Of a stretch of 64,000 bases of DNA, positions 32,295-45,729 are shown one piece after another. The notes beneath the pieces are model-generated. The model did no database searches. It had not been told where the DNA came from and saw only the letters and a list, made by a program, of their open reading frames with translations. The stretch spans positions 67,518,001 to 67,582,000 of the forward strand of contig OZ231126.1 in assembly GCA_965153355.1 (NCBI GenBank). The letters are read 5' to 3'. Position 1 is the first letter of the stretch, and each line of letters opens with the position of its first letter. Made by a program: the position numbers and the translations under genes. Origin of the DNA: Flaccisagitta enflata (lineage: Eukaryota > Chaetognatha > Sagittoidea > Aphragmophora).

Positions 32295-33015
32295 GTGAAA
32301 ATGAGAGACAAACATTGCGTTATGGGACAATAAAAATTTTCGGTTCAAAATTTAAGTTTTAATGTCTTTGTGTGGTTAAACATTTTATCATTAGACGTAG
32401 TGCTAAGACGACGACTCAACGTAAGCAGTTTCTTTATTTTCTGGCTTCAAGGGAAAAAAATGTTTGCTAAAACAGAGAAGAAGTGAATTCTTAGTAGCAA
32501 AGGCACCATTCATTTTCCCGTCAAAAATGGGAACTGATTTTTACCATTTTCATTTTTTTCAAAACGCGTTGAGTTGCGAGCGAAAATGATTCCACCAGGC
32601 AACGACCACTGATAACCCGAATCATGAAAACAAGGCAAATTTTTTACCAAATTTTACCATTTCCTTTGAGAGCGCCAAAAACATGCGGGAGCGCAATTTG
32701 GTGCTTTTTTGTGGGATAGGGTGGCTTCCCAAACTTTGGCCCTTCTCAGGTGATGAACCATGTCATTACCTTTCGTTTGGTACCACGCATGAAACTTTTC
32801 TTGGTACACTGCCGTGATGGGCATGAGAACAAAATTCCTCATCGGGTGACAAAAGCAAATACCAAAAGTCATTTTCTGACTCAACGGACGCTCATATGGA
32901 CATTGAACTGGCACTAAATGAAACATATTGGGATATATGACCGACACTGATGAAAATTTGAGTCCCAAATTCAAGCTGCGACTGTGGGAGCTTTTAATTT
33001 TTTTGAACGAATGTG
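32295..33015. other. Sequence with no gene assigned
   Basis: A 106-codon minus frame (32654-32974) is open with mixed amino-acid composition, but there is no recognised domain, splice site or start context, so it is not annotated as a gene. Confidence 0.4.
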
Positions 33016-33278
33016 GATCGTCTTGTTAAATTTCACTTTTAATCATAACATAACGGATTGGTGGTAAGTCCAGGCCCTGCCAGAGAGATGGCGGGCCCCC
33101 CTAGTAGACCCCTTGGTCGGCCCCGCTCCACATCTTGCTTTTTATCCCCCTTGTTTATTTTTAAAATTCTTGGTTTTGAATTATCAATTTACTGCCTTAG
33201 AATTTGCTTAAGTGCTTTAATTTCTTCTTCAACAACTTACATTCTGATATTTGTATTTTGTACATAAGAAAAAAAAAA

Positions 33279-33879
33279 CTAGTCATCCAAGGATCGCACA
33301 TGGTCAGCGGTACCCGATGCCCTGCTTGAAGTGATCAGCTGAAGAAGTGAAGTGAGAGCAGGGCAGCGGCCCCAAAGGGCCGATGTCCTGTAGGACACAG
33401 GGGTGAATTTCCAGACGTCCTGAGAGGACATTCTAGGGGCTGATCTGATTTGGGGGGTCTTGAGGCTCAAATTAGATCAGGGATGAGAGCAGATTAGATC
33501 CCTTAGAGGGTTGTTTTGAGGGCTGAATTGAGACCCAAGTGAACAGAATTTAGGTGTGAGAGGTCTGGGTTAGGGCCTGAAATGGTTGATTTTGGGCCTG
33601 GCAAGGCTGATATAGGGCCTTTGAAGGCTAATTTTGGGCCAGAGAGAGCTATTTCTGGGCCTGGGAGGGCTGATTTTAGGAGTGGGCTGAGTTTTTGGCT
33701 TGGGAGGCCTGATTTTGGGCCTGAGAGGTCTGATTTTGGGCCTGAGGGGGCTGATTTGGGGCCCTAAAGGGCTGATTTGGGACCTCAGAGGGGCCTTAGG
33801 GGGGACGGACGGACGGATGGACGGACGGACGGACGTCTGGAAATTCACCCCTCTATCCTACAGGACATCAGCCTTTCTG
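33279..33879 (+). mobile_element. D-family element, copy 5
   Basis: Leader CTAGTCATCCAAGGATCGC, left terminus GGCCCCAAAGGGCC, an array of GGGCCTGAGAGGTCTGATTT units, a GGAC tract and right terminus CCTACAGGACATCAGCC. The other arm reads straight through this point (near 12950-12960). Confidence 0.8.
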
Positions 33880-34491
33880 TTTTTTTTTAATTTTATTTTG
33901 TATCTTATTTTTTTATCTTTTTCCTCTTTTTTTTTTCTTTTCTTTATTTTTCTGTTTTTTTTTTTCCTTTGCTTTTTTTTACTTTCTCTTTTTATTTCCT
34001 CTCTTTTTTTCTCTTTTCTTTTTTTCCTGATCCAAAGGGCTCTGCCGGGCTCCCTTAGGTCCCGGGCCCCCCATCTTAGATGGGAGTGCCCCCCCCCTCT
34101 GGCCGGGCCTGGTGGTAACTATAGTTAATTACTATTAGTGATGATATCGATTGATGGGAAATCCATTTAAGGTAATGTTAGCGAAATCAATCCCGTGTAC
34201 TTGTTTTTCCCCGCCTGAGCAAATCTTTATTCAAGCACACTCGAGCTTAAACATATGAAACCAGACCCACACCTAGCCCTAACCCTAACCCAAACCCTAT
34301 CCCTAACCCTAAAACCCACCCCATCCCTAAACCTAACCCCACCCCTAACATTACCCGCTTAAAACACTTAAAAACAAAAGACACAGATTGAGATCGCTAA
34401 CGAGACCAAGGAGGGTACATTGTACAAAAGTACAAAATGCCCATGAATACCAGACAGAAATGTTTCTATTTCCTCTATCAATTGGGTTTTT

Positions 34492-35080
34492 GGTCTACGT
34501 TTGCAAGAGGACCACACTTAAAAAACTGGAGGATGTCTTTTGCTTACGGCGCTGCTGCCCCTGCCGTCTATAATTTGACTCTCATTCTCGCTCATAGCTT
34601 GCGCATCAAAATATTGACTCGATTATTGATTCAGGGTTGGGGATTGGTTGGGGGTAGTTTAGGGGTAGGGGATGGTGGGGAGTTAGGGGTAGAGTTGGGT
34701 TTAGGTAGGGGTAGGGTTGGGTTTAGGGGTAGGGGTCAGGTTGGGATTAGGGTTGGGTTTAGGGGGGGTTTAGGGGTAGGAGGGGTTTAGGGTTAGGAGG
34801 GGTTTAGGGATAGGGGGGTTGTGGGGGGGATTAGGAGTAGGGGAAGGTGGGGAGCTAGGGGTAGGGTTGGGTTTAGGGATAGGGTTGGATTCAGCGTTAC
34901 GGGTAAGGTTAGGTTTAGGGGTAGGGTTAGGTTCAGTGGTAGGGGGGGTTTAGGGGTAGGGGTAGGAATGGTTGAATTTGTTGATTTTATTTCAGATATG
35001 TACCAGTGCGCACTGTTTGGCGAACAAAAACTCGGTTACAAACGCTAAAAAAGTGTGGTCCTCTTGTAAACCTTTGCCGG
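34492..35080. mobile_element. 589-bp TIR element with TTAGGG-like interior
   Basis: Inverted ends share TTTGCAAGAGGACCACACTT with one difference (34500-34519 and 35051-35070). The other arm (12130-12140) has an unbroken run there, so it is an insertion. The interior (34635-34975) is a degenerate GGGTTTAGGGGTAGG array. Confidence 0.7.
34635..34975 (+). repeat. Degenerate (TTAGGG)-type array
   Basis: Irregular TTTAGGGGTAGGG units inside the 589-bp element. Gly/Val/Arg-rich ORFs here are artefacts. Confidence 0.8.
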
Positions 35081-35689
35081 TTTTTTTTTTTTTTTAGGGG
35101 GGGGGGCGGCAAGTCTTGTTTTCTTGTCCCTACTACATGTGCCACACATTGACTCTGTACCCCTGGCCCTGCCCTTAAGTAATAAGATCGGATTTCTATG
35201 AAATGAAAAATCGTTAGTCTTATGTTCATAGAATACTGAGCAAAGCAGACATCAGCGACAAAACAGCGAACTACAACTTTTTGACAAAAGATCAACGATG
35301 GATGAATTTCGCCTTTAAATTTAGATGAAGTACAGTAAACAAAGTTTTGAAATTTAGCACCTGTTTTATTCATAGCTTTATAGAACATACTCATACGTGT
35401 ATGGCGCAGCGCAGATTCTCAAATGGCCGTCGGCAACCAGTTTCAAGTCCGACAGAGCATCAAGCCCGATACACTCTTTATTTTTTTTAAGGACCAGTAA
35501 ATTTTTTTTGAGCCTCGGATGTCCTTAAATTATCAAAAATTTGAGGCTGAAATGTTCTTAAAATGACCTTAATTTTTTCTTCGCAAAGCAAGTATCTAAC
35601 TATTGTCAAATGTAACTATACCTAACTAAATAAAATAAAAAATGAAATAGATATGACAAATTGGTTTTGAAAGAAAATAAACTTTTCAA

Positions 35690-36018
35690 CAGGGGTGTAT
35701 ATAATTGAGTGGCTTTTGATTTTATTTCCCCCCCTGCCTTTGATTTTCTTCCCCGTGAGGCGTCGCGTCGCGACACAAAATCTATGATTTTCTGCCCTAC
35801 AGAGCAATAAAACAGTATATCATAAGTTTAAATGGTGTTAAAATGTGTTGTAGTAATCAAATTTTACCTTTTGGTACTACCATAAGTGTTGAATCTTCAA
35901 AAATTTTCTTTTTTCTTTTTTTCAAGTTTTTGATTTTTTTCCCCATCTCCAAACCCTTTGATTTTATTCCCTCCCCCCCCGCCGGGGGGGGGGGAATGCT
36001 CAACTATATACAGGCCTG
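35690..36018 (+). mobile_element. hAT-type MITE, copy 2
   Basis: Ends CAGGGGTGTATATAATTGAG and, reversed, CAGGCCTGTATATAGTTGAG. Perfect 8-bp duplication CTTTTCAA at 35682-35689 and 36019-36026. Confidence 0.9.
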
Positions 36019-36338
36019 CTTTTCAAACTAAAAAAACTTATCAATAATTCAATATAAAGCAGGTTCTTATGACTCTGTTGGGTAACTAAAGTCCTGCAAC
36101 CAAAACAAAAGAACAGCTTGACCCTTCCGCTTGAGAGAAAATTTTTGCCGAGGCCGAATTTGAGAATGTCACTTGAGAGAAGATTTTTGCTGAGGTCTTA
36201 TCTGAGGCTGAGCCTTGTCTTAAAATGTCCTTAATTTTTGGCTAAATCTCAGCCTCAACGTCCTTATAGACTTTGTCCTTACTCAAAATAAAGAGTGTAA
36301 GCTTTTTTACCTATGTAGCTCTCAGAATGATTACATTT

Positions 36339-36502
36339 TTAGCGGCGGACACGCAACTCTATAAGAGACTGAGTCGGTCCTTTGGTCCCCCGGTCCCTCG
36401 GTCCATAACACACCAGTTGAAAGGCGTAGAAACATGGAAGGAGGTGTTGAGGGGTTGTACTCCCGGGCCCACTCGTCCGCAACGATATTGTAACCCCGTG
36501 GT
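36339..36502 (-). mobile_element. Helitron-like element, divergent
   Basis: 3' stem GTTGCG-TGTC-CGCCGC (partly unpaired), GGGACCGGGGGACC tract, and GCGGACGAGTGGGCCCGG; the 5' end is lost. Confidence 0.55.
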
Positions 36503-36654
36503 GACTTGTTTTGCTGAATCTTGTGATCTTGGTAAAAGCACTCCAAAAGGAGGTTGAGTGCATTTTGGGTCCATTTTAACAGCTAAACTTGTTTTTGTAT
36601 TTAAGTACTATCTCTACGAATAATTTGTAGTTTTGGAAAAATGATAAAGGTAAT

Positions 36655-37620
<966 letters not shown>

Positions 37621-37627
37621 CTTGTTT

Positions 37628-38000
<373 letters not shown>

Positions 38001-38560
38001 CTTTCAACCTCCGAATTTATTTTATTCATCAACTAAAGAACCTATATCATTCAATTGCCAAGCAATCCATTTTTAATGTGGGCTTATCTTGACCTAATTT
38101 TGGCCGCTATTTGCCTGGGAAGTGATTTTTAGGGCCTCTCGAGGCACTCTTGGAGTGATAGCATTCCATGCATTTTGCGCAATCACATATTTTTTCCCTT
38201 TTCAATCTTTGATTGACCGTAACTTTTAAACGGCTGAACCAATTTTGTTGGTGTAAAAAAGGAAAAGATGCCCATTGAAAAACTCTACATTCTAGTCACC
38301 GATTTTTTGTTGATTCATCAAAAACTAATTGAGTTATGATTGTTTGAAAAGGAACGACTACCATAAAAGAAGTCAAATCATGAATCCTGCAAGAGGAAGT
38401 GTTTTTACTTTAAGTGAGATAACTTCTAAACCAATTACGTTAGAGGGATACGGTTTGCACGACTAGCTCGGAAATTTGAAGGGCTTCAATTTGGTCAATT
38501 TTTTTGAAATGGGAAAAATCGTTTACGAGTAATTGTTCAAAATGTGCTGAAAGATTTTTT
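38001..38560. other. Sequence with no gene seen
   Basis: AT-rich. Contains text similar to the internal module of TA-flanked elements (TTGAGTTATGATTG, near 38330). Confidence 0.4.
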
Positions 38561-38564
38561 TTTT

Positions 38565-38720
38565 TGGAAGATGGTATAACTAGCTCTGTCTGTTGGTCGA
38601 TTGGTCGGTCGGTCGGTCGGCAACGCTCAAGTTGAAAATCTCTAAAAGAAGCAAAAATCACTGGAAATGATTCAGAAATATGATATCACGATTTTTCGGT
38701 GCGCCATAACACCTGTACAC
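38565..38720 (-). mobile_element. Helitron-like piece, AGGTGC hairpin subfamily
   Basis: Minus copy: AGGTGTTATGGCGCACC stem near 38698-38714, and ACCGACCGACC tract near 38600-38622 with GATTTTCAACTTGAGCG. Matches 3745-3850 inverted. Confidence 0.55.
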
Positions 38721-39290
38721 TAATTATTGTCAAGGTAGTGCTACAACTATACATACCTCGCTACTACTGGTGAGGAACGATTCAATTCCCTGAAGTTACA
38801 TATGTTATTAGTATTTCCCAATACATTCCACATTATTTTTTGTATTTTGTTCCAATTGGGATGCTTGTTTTAAACTTTTTGACCTCTTGACAACTAACAT
38901 TCAACACCAAGGTACAAATTTTTCCACAACTTTGGTTCGAATTTTTGAAGCATTCACTTTTACAAAATCAATTGAAATCCGTGGGCAAATTAAAGTACTT
39001 TTCAAAAGCTGTTTAGTCGTGAAATTTGCATCTGATTATCTATCTTTATGTAGATTTGGTGAACAACTGAAGTTCATAAGGTTTTTCTGGTAATTTTGCC
39101 ATAATTTGCTATGGGAATGTTTTTACTGTTTTTGATCTCATTTGATTTTGTACAATGCAATTGAGGTGAAATTCATGAGCAAAATGAAGATTTTTTCAAG
39201 CCCTAACTAATGGAAAAATTGGCATATGGTTAAATATGTCTGCTTAGATTTGACAGCTGTTTGATCTTTTGACAATAATAAGTGTACAGA
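38721..39290. other. Sequence with no gene seen
   Basis: No tandem structure or supported coding frame. The 68-codon plus frame at 38887 has no recognisable features. Confidence 0.4.
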
Positions 39291-39294
39291 TGTT

Positions 39295-39790
39295 AGCACC
39301 TCTGTAAGAGGCTCTGTCCGTCCGTCCGTCCGTCCATCGTCCACGCTTGAATGAAAAATCGCTAAAAATGTTTGAAATCAATTCATTTCGCTCATCATTG
39401 ATGATAATCGTCATTTCATCCACTAAAGTAATCAGCTACGGTTAGTTCTGATAGAGCTGGGGATAGGTCTGATAGAGCTGGTTATAGGTCGGATATGTGT
39501 ATCTTAGCTGTGGATAGGTCTGATAGAGCTCGGGATAGGTCTGATAGAGCTCGGCATAGGTCTTATAGAGCTCAGGATAGGTCTGATAGAGCTAGGTTTA
39601 GGTCTGATAGAGCTTAGGATAGGTCTGATAGAGCTAGGGATAGGTCTAATAGAGCTGGTGATAGGTCAGAAAGGTCTGATAGAGCTAGGGATAGGTTTGA
39701 TAGAGCTAGGGATAAGTCTGATGGAGCTAGGGATAGGTCTAAGAATAAATAACGCCCGGCGCATCGTCTTGGCCCGTGTATCCGGCCTTG
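39295..39790 (-). repeat. Family E array, right copy of c
   Basis: Reverse complement of the E tail and array (AGCTCTATCAGACCTATCC), ending in the joined Helitron-like 5' terminus GGCCGGATACACGGGCC, as at 10247. Confidence 0.8.
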
Positions 39791-39931
39791 TTTAAAAACA
39801 CCCTGATTTCAAATTGCACATTAAAAGTCTAGTGCACGCGAGTCTACGCGTAACTACATCCACGTGCGCGTCGTTTGACCATCCCATCGGTCGGTACGCC
39901 ATTATGTCCGTAATATTTCCCGCGCTAATTA

Positions 39932-40105
39932 CAGTGGAGCTTCACTAGAGCGCACCCGCTAATAAGGCATGCCCGCCTATAGAGCACACAACTTACAGTC
40001 CTATGAAAAATTTTGTAGTTATTCTTACATTGGCAATAAGGCAGCTTCACTATAAGGCAAAATTTAACCCAATCCCTTGGAATGCGCTCTAGTGAAGCTC
40101 AACTG
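39932..40105. mobile_element. 174-bp TA-flanked MITE
   Basis: 25-bp ends start CAGTGGAGCTTCACTAGAGC with one or two differences, flanked by TA on both sides (39930-39931, 40106-40107). A decayed copy is at 45546-45719. Confidence 0.85.
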
Positions 40106-40411
40106 TACTCTTCCGCCACTTGCATGTTTCGGGGATCTCATGTCCTGCAGTATTTCTGAGTCACGTTCTCCTCCAAAATCAACATGCATCCTAAATTGGG
40201 GTTTATAGCTTGCTATGCCGTTTTTCAATCCATTGAAAGAGAGGACGTGATAGGACTTTTTTTTTTGGTTTCTTTGAGCAGCATACCGAATCAGACAGGC
40301 GCTTACTAAAGCTAATTTGCATATTGCAGTCTTGATTTTATCCAGACAAAGACGTACAACGTTTGAAAAGTTTTATATGGTAATACGCATGCCTTTTTTA
40401 GTGATTTTTTT

Positions 40412-40723
40412 CAGGCTTGTATATAGTCGAGCATTTGGGGGGGGGGAATAAAATCAAAGGGTTTGGAGATGGGGAAAAAAATCAAAAGCTTGAAAAAAAG
40501 AAAAAAGAAAATTTTTGCAGATTCAATATTTTTGGTAGTACCAAAGGTAAAATTTGATTACAACATCACAATTTAACACTCTTTTAACGTATAATATACT
40601 GTCTTATTGCTTTGTGAGGAAGAAAATCATAGATTTTTTAACGCAATGCAATGCGTCGCGGGGAAGAAAATCAAAGGCAGGGGGGGAATAAAATCAAAAG
40701 CCGCTCAATTATATACACCCCTG
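40412..40723 (-). mobile_element. hAT-type MITE, copy 3
   Basis: Reverse orientation of copies 1 and 2: CAGGCTTGTATATAGTCGAG at left and CACCCCTG at right. Flanked by GATTTTTTT on both sides; the 8-9 bp duplication is blurred by the T run. Confidence 0.8.
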
Positions 40724-40807
40724 GATTTTTTTGACAGAGCATTCCGGGCTCTCTCCCCAGAATTTCAAGGAGTCCGGCAGAAAAACAGAGAGTCCGTTTT
40801 TTAGGAG

Positions 40808-41345
40808 GATTTGTCCGTCGGTCGGTCGGTCGGTCGGTCGGTTGGTTGGTCGGTCACACAAAGGTCTGAACGGGCAGATTTGAGTCCTGGACGGTTTGAT
40901 TTGAAGTCTTTGAGGGCATATTTTATGCCTGAAAGTGTCAAAGCCCTCCCTGCCTTAATTGAGCCCTTTCAGACCAAATATGTCCTTTCAGGCATCAAAT
41001 CTACATTCACAGACTGCAAATTAAACCTTCCAGGCATCAAATCCGCCTGTTCAGACCTATCATTGTGCATCCAAGGCTTCAGATTCCCATGTTCTACAGG
41101 ATTATTTTGATAGCTGCCCAAAAGGAGGGGAAGTCCTGTAGATGTTTGATTTGAGGAGTTTGGGCCTGTGGAGTTCAGGCCTAAGAGGGGATGGATAGAC
41201 ATGAGGCCTAGGACTAATTTGAAGCCTGAGGGAGTTGTTTTAAGGATTTAAAGGGCCAATCAAAGCCTGAAAGGACTGATTTGAGGACTGAGAGGGTTGA
41301 TTCGGGGTTTGAGATATGGGAATTCCTCCTGTGTTCTACAGGTAA
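40808..41345 (+). mobile_element. Eroded D-type and GGAC-tract sequence
   Basis: A GGTC tract (40811-40855), then GGCAGATTTGAGTCCTGG-type array pieces, TCCTGTAGATG and CCTGTGTTCTACAGG. The termini are incomplete. Confidence 0.5.
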
Positions 41346-41504
41346 GTAAACATTTTGGCAGGGGCACTGGGCAATGATGCAAAAACTGCCTGTTAACTTC
41401 AAAAGAGCTAAGTATTACAAACGGATGGACAAACTGACCAACCAAACAACCCACTGACTGACCGACCAATAGACAAAGCGAGAAAAAGAGTGGGGAAAAT
41501 CCTA

Positions 41505-41890
41505 AAAACTTCCCATGACATTACCTACGTTTGACAAGTCATAACTCAAGCATTTTTTATTGGATTTACAAAAAAAATGGTGACGGTGAGAAAGATCTTG
41601 AAAAAAACCAATCTGGCATTTATAGCTTTATTCGTTCAAAAGTTATGAGCAAAACAAGTAGAATTATAACAAAAATCAATGACCGGAAAAATTGTCAATA
41701 TTCCTCATAACATACCCTATGTTTGAGTGCTTACATCCCAGGCATTTTTCAATGGATTTACAAAAAAAATTGGTGACGGCTGGAAAGATCTTGAGCAGAT
41801 CTTTAAAATGGGACCAATCTGGCATTTCTAGGTCTTTTTGTTTAAAAGATATGAGGAAAACAAGATAGAAATGGGTAAATTCAATGACCT
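41505..41890 (+). repeat. Tandem duplication, unit ~187 bp
   Basis: Two copies of a segment with GGATTTACAAAAAAAATGG, GAAAGATCTTGA, CCAATCTGGCATTT and ATGAGCAAAACAAG. The text is related to the internal module of the TA-flanked elements. Confidence 0.75.
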
Positions 41891-41894
41891 GTAC

Positions 41895-42730
41895 CTCAGG
41901 ATGGTAAAAAAGAGGTTAATCTCAAAATCCGGCCCTAGGATGATTTAAAAGCTGGTGGATTCCATTTCTTGCACCTATCGGCTATACAAAACAGTAATAA
42001 AACCAGCAGTTTTGTTAAACGTATCCCCAAGGTAGTAGAAATGACATGTGGCTGGAGCATGATATTTTTTTCAGGATGAGGAAAGTAAAATCGCGAATTG
42101 TAAAACCTTCATTAAAAACATGTTTGTAGCTTTGAGTAGAAACGAACCCAATATGGGTGATCCATTTCACAATTCTTGGTGTAGTTCTAAGGTGGGAAAT
42201 TCGTTTTGGGTGCAAGTCATTATCCCAAGAGTACAGAAAGACCTCTTAAAGTGCAACTCAATGATATCCAAGAAAATGATGTCAAATATTTAACATGACA
42301 AATTTAGGGTATTGTATTGATTCACTAAAGAACCTAAAGGCCATGGGTCAATTAGAATGCCGCTGCATCAAAATCGTTGCTAAGGCCGGTGAATAATAGA
42401 AACAATTCGCTTACTGGCAATTTCACGCGTACTGTCTTCAGATTTTCATTAAGAAGCTCGAATATTTTTCTCAACAAACTGAGGGATCGCGTTAACATGC
42501 ATAAACCATATGAAATTTTTTAACTTTCTTATCAACAATGACACAAGTACAATTCTTTTATTTTCTAAAATGATCATGAGGGTTAAATTATCAAACATTA
42601 TAGTTCTTTTAATGTCGAAAAAGCTCAGTATTATGAAAGATGTCATTTCTTCCACTGGTGTCAATCGATTTTTTTTCCACTTATCATGAAAAAGTCTTTG
42701 TTCCTTTGTCGCAAAAATTATCTCTAGTGA
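41895..42730. other. Sequence with no gene seen
   Basis: No repeat family or supported coding frame recognised. Confidence 0.4.
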
Positions 42731-42734
42731 AGTA

Positions 42735-42950
42735 TGACAGAGAGAGAAAGAGCAAGAGCGAGAGCAAGATAGCAAGAGCGAGATAGCAAGAGCGAAAGAG
42801 CGAGAGCGATAGCGAGAGCAAGAGAGCAAGAGCGAGAGAGCAAGAGCGAGAGAGCGAGAGCAAGAATGAGAGAGCGAGATTGAGATCGAGAGAGCGAGAG
42901 AGCGAGAGAGAGAGGGCCAGAGAGCGAGAGAGAGGGCCAGAGAGTGAGAC
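42735..42950 (+). repeat. GAGAGCAAGAGC minisatellite
   Basis: Degenerate 6-12 bp units of GAGAGCAAGAGCGAGA. Confidence 0.85.
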
Positions 42951-42954
42951 CGTC

Positions 42955-43425
42955 ATCGCTAAATCGATGTCATTCCTAATCGTGACATTTCACGCCATTT
43001 CTGCTGCTATTACTAGTCAATCCTGTTCCTTCTGTCATTTGGTCTCCTGATGACAGGGACATCATCCTTTTCATGGATTAAGATTACGTGAAGGTCCGCT
43101 GTCTCGATCTTTCACGACTCCCAAGCTTTAAATTCACAAAGGAGCGTTTCACCGCTTTTTTGCTAGTTTGAGAAAAAAAGTTCACAAAAAAATTGCAATT
43201 TTGGCATGAACGACTTCAGTTTAAGAGTCAATTTCTGGTATCAGTGAAATATACCTCAGCTCTCAAACGTTATTCAAAATGGGGGATGCCTTGGGATTGA
43301 AACCTAATATTAAGTTGGGCATAAAAAATGCAGTTGATATTTTCTATGATTTTTTGTATCTAAAAACAACTAACGAAGACTTGTGATGCAAATGCCTAAT
43401 ACCAATCTTGGAATGGTGACTTTGG
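42955..43425. other. Sequence with no gene seen
   Basis: Mixed sequence; no coding frame, inverted repeat or array recognised. Confidence 0.4.
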
Positions 43426-43431
43426 TCCAAA

Positions 43432-43630
43432 CAAGGCCGTATACACAATAGCCTTAGTCGTGCGCGGATGGGCAGGGGCAGTAATGTAGGCGGCTACTCT
43501 GGCAGGAGTGGCGACAAGAAAAACGCATATGTGACGGAATGACAGACGGATGGATGGATGGATGGATGGATGGAAGGATAGACGGACAGACCTAAAAAAG
43601 GCTGGTTGAGTCACGTGGCATGCGACTTAA
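43432..43630 (+). mobile_element. Helitron-like element, divergent subfamily B
   Basis: CAAGGCCGTATACACAATAGC, CGTGCGCGGATGGGCAGGGG, a GGAT tract and a decayed stem GTCACGTGGCATGCGACT followed by TAA. Confidence 0.65.
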
Positions 43631-43827
43631 AGGTAAAGAGATATCTTATCAATTTATAGATCAATCATCGACCTTTGTTGAGTGCGAGTAAAGGTGAGAA
43701 TATTTTCGAAAAAGCAATGATATTGATACTCAAAAGTCGTAAAATTCTGCCAGCATATCCCAAGCGGTCGATCAGCCTTCATTAGAAGCCTACAAACCGC
43801 GCACCCAAAAACGCCCCCAAAAACAAC

Positions 43828-43950
<123 letters not shown>

Positions 43951-44151
43951 CTACAAAGAAATTGACAAAGACTCTTTTTCATCGTCGCAGCTGCTTTTGG
44001 ACCAAAGCTTGAACTCGATTCATAACAACGGTAAGCAAAGCTTTATCTCAGTTCAAAGCGTCGGAATGACAGATTGTGTCATATAATAACTTAATAAGTC
44101 ATGTGAAGTCATGTCATGTGATGAACCAAGGATGGCACTAATGGAAAAAAA

Positions 44152-44351
44152 CAAGGCCGGATACACGGCTACCTCAGTCGCGTGCGGGTGGGCATATTTG
44201 AGGTCACTTGATCACTTGGGCAGGAGCAGTGAGGCCCAAGACCGCAAAAACCAAAAAAAAGTAAAGTGTGACAGACAGACGGACCAATGGACGGACGGAG
44301 GGACCGACGGACGGACAAAGCGGGGTGTAGAGTCGCGTAGCACGCGACTAA
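44152..44351 (+). mobile_element. Helitron-like element, subfamily B
   Basis: Full length: CAAGGCCGGATACACGGCTACC, GGAGCAGTGAGGCC, GTAAAGTGTGACAG, and hairpin AGTCGCGTAGCACGCGACT with CTAA. Confidence 0.8.
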
Positions 44352-44479
44352 AAAGAAAGACGGCTCGTGCCATTTGATCATTATTTATGAGGTCATCGTG
44401 ACATTGTCGTGATCATTACTCGTAATCATACTTGTGACATTTTAAAGAGATTGGAAAAGAAGCTTGACAATACGCGGTA

Positions 44480-44580
44480 GGGGCAGTATGGCAAAAAAAT
44501 TCGCGTTTGAATAAAAAAGTTACGGACGGATGGACGGACTGACCCATTGACGGACCGAAACGGCATGTCCGTGACTAGGA
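44480..44580 (+). mobile_element. Helitron-like 3' fragment
   Basis: GGGGCAGTATGGCAAAAAAA, a GGAC tract and the remnant CATGTCCGTGACTAGG. Confidence 0.4.
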
Positions 44581-45182
44581 AGTTCAACTACTGATGAAGT
44601 GAATTTTTTTTTTCTCGTAATATTTCAGACTGGGCGTTTACTGGATAATTGGAGAATCGCTGAAAGTCTTAATAGAATTGAGACGGCCGCGTAACTGGAA
44701 TTCTGGTAAGATTTCACCACCGCACTGAGGGTGTGTTTATAGTGACGACAATAAACGCAATAATTCCCGTTAATCGCTTTTACAGCGTGTACACATACAG
44801 GGTCATCCATCTGAATTGTCCGGTTCTGTAAAACTTGTTTCTCAGAGATGCAAGGAGCCATGGTTTTGAAATTTAAAGGGTTTTAAAGAGCATAGATTGA
44901 CGTTATTTGCATATAAATTTCATCACTGTAGGACAAGTAGTTTGAATATTTTGAGAACTTGAAGTAGAATTGCACAAAGCAGAATGCTTAGAAAATGCAG
45001 AAATCTTGCATTTATTCGATTTCATCATTTTTTATCACAAATGGTAGATTGGGAAGTAATGATAAGAAAATAGGTTGACACTTAGGATTAAAATCAAATC
45101 AAATCACCTCTAATCACCGGCGTAGAAGGGACTTCCGGAACTTCCATGGAAGTCCCTCTTGTCGGGACGCCAAAGTTGTCAG

Positions 45183-45260
45183 GACAGAAAAGAAAGAAAG
45201 AAAGAAAGAGAAAAGAGGAAGAAAAAAGAAAAAAAAAGAAGGAAAAAAGGAAGAAAAAAA

Positions 45261-45314
<54 letters not shown>

Positions 45315-45390
45315 CAGAGAGACAGAGAGAAAGAGAGAGAGAGAGAGGAAGATAAGACCAACAGACAGACTGACAGATAGACAGACAGGA
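45183..45390 (+). repeat. GA-rich tract
   Basis: GAAA and GA units ending in ACAGACAG; simple sequence only. Confidence 0.9.
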
Positions 45391-45545
45391 ATGGTTGAAA
45401 AGTATAAAAAAAAAACAGATTAAAAAAAGATCAAATAGAAAAGAAATTAAGATAATACAACAATATGTTCAGAACTTTTATTATCAATAGTGTGTTACTT
45501 GCAAGCAAAAATGAAATAACTATTTTTTACTGTTTTAAAGCAAAA

Positions 45546-45719
45546 ACTGCTGAGCTCCACTTGTGCGCATTTCAAGGGTCTGAATAAAAATATGCCTTGT
45601 AGTGAAGCTGTTTTATTGTCAATATAGAAATAACTACAAAATATCTCATGGGACAGTAGTTGAATGCCTTATAGGCTGGCATGCCTTATTAGTGAGTGCG
45701 CTCTAGCAATGCTTCACTG
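45546..45719 (-). mobile_element. Decayed copy of the 174-bp MITE
   Basis: Shares GCGCTCTAGCAATGCTTCACTG end and the internal CTTTATTAGTG-GCATGCC text with 39932-40105; the left end is eroded. Confidence 0.55.
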
Positions 45720-45729
45720 TATCAGTTTC

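Larger units (their letters stand above)
33018..35465. repeat. Right copy of inverted duplication f
   Basis: Reverse complement of 11762-14395. Private insertions are a D element (33279-33879) and a TIR element carrying TTAGGG-like sequence (34492-35080). Confidence 0.85.

Noticed and set aside
32654-32974. 106-codon minus ORF with mixed composition
   Set aside because: No domain, splice signal, start context or second copy; length is within chance for this much AT-balanced sequence.
34388-35048. Gly/Val/Arg-rich ORFs
   Set aside because: Translations of the TTAGGG-like array inside the 589-bp element.
44625-44861. 78-codon minus ORF
   Set aside because: Overlaps family J-related repeat text at 44727-44800 and shows no domain.
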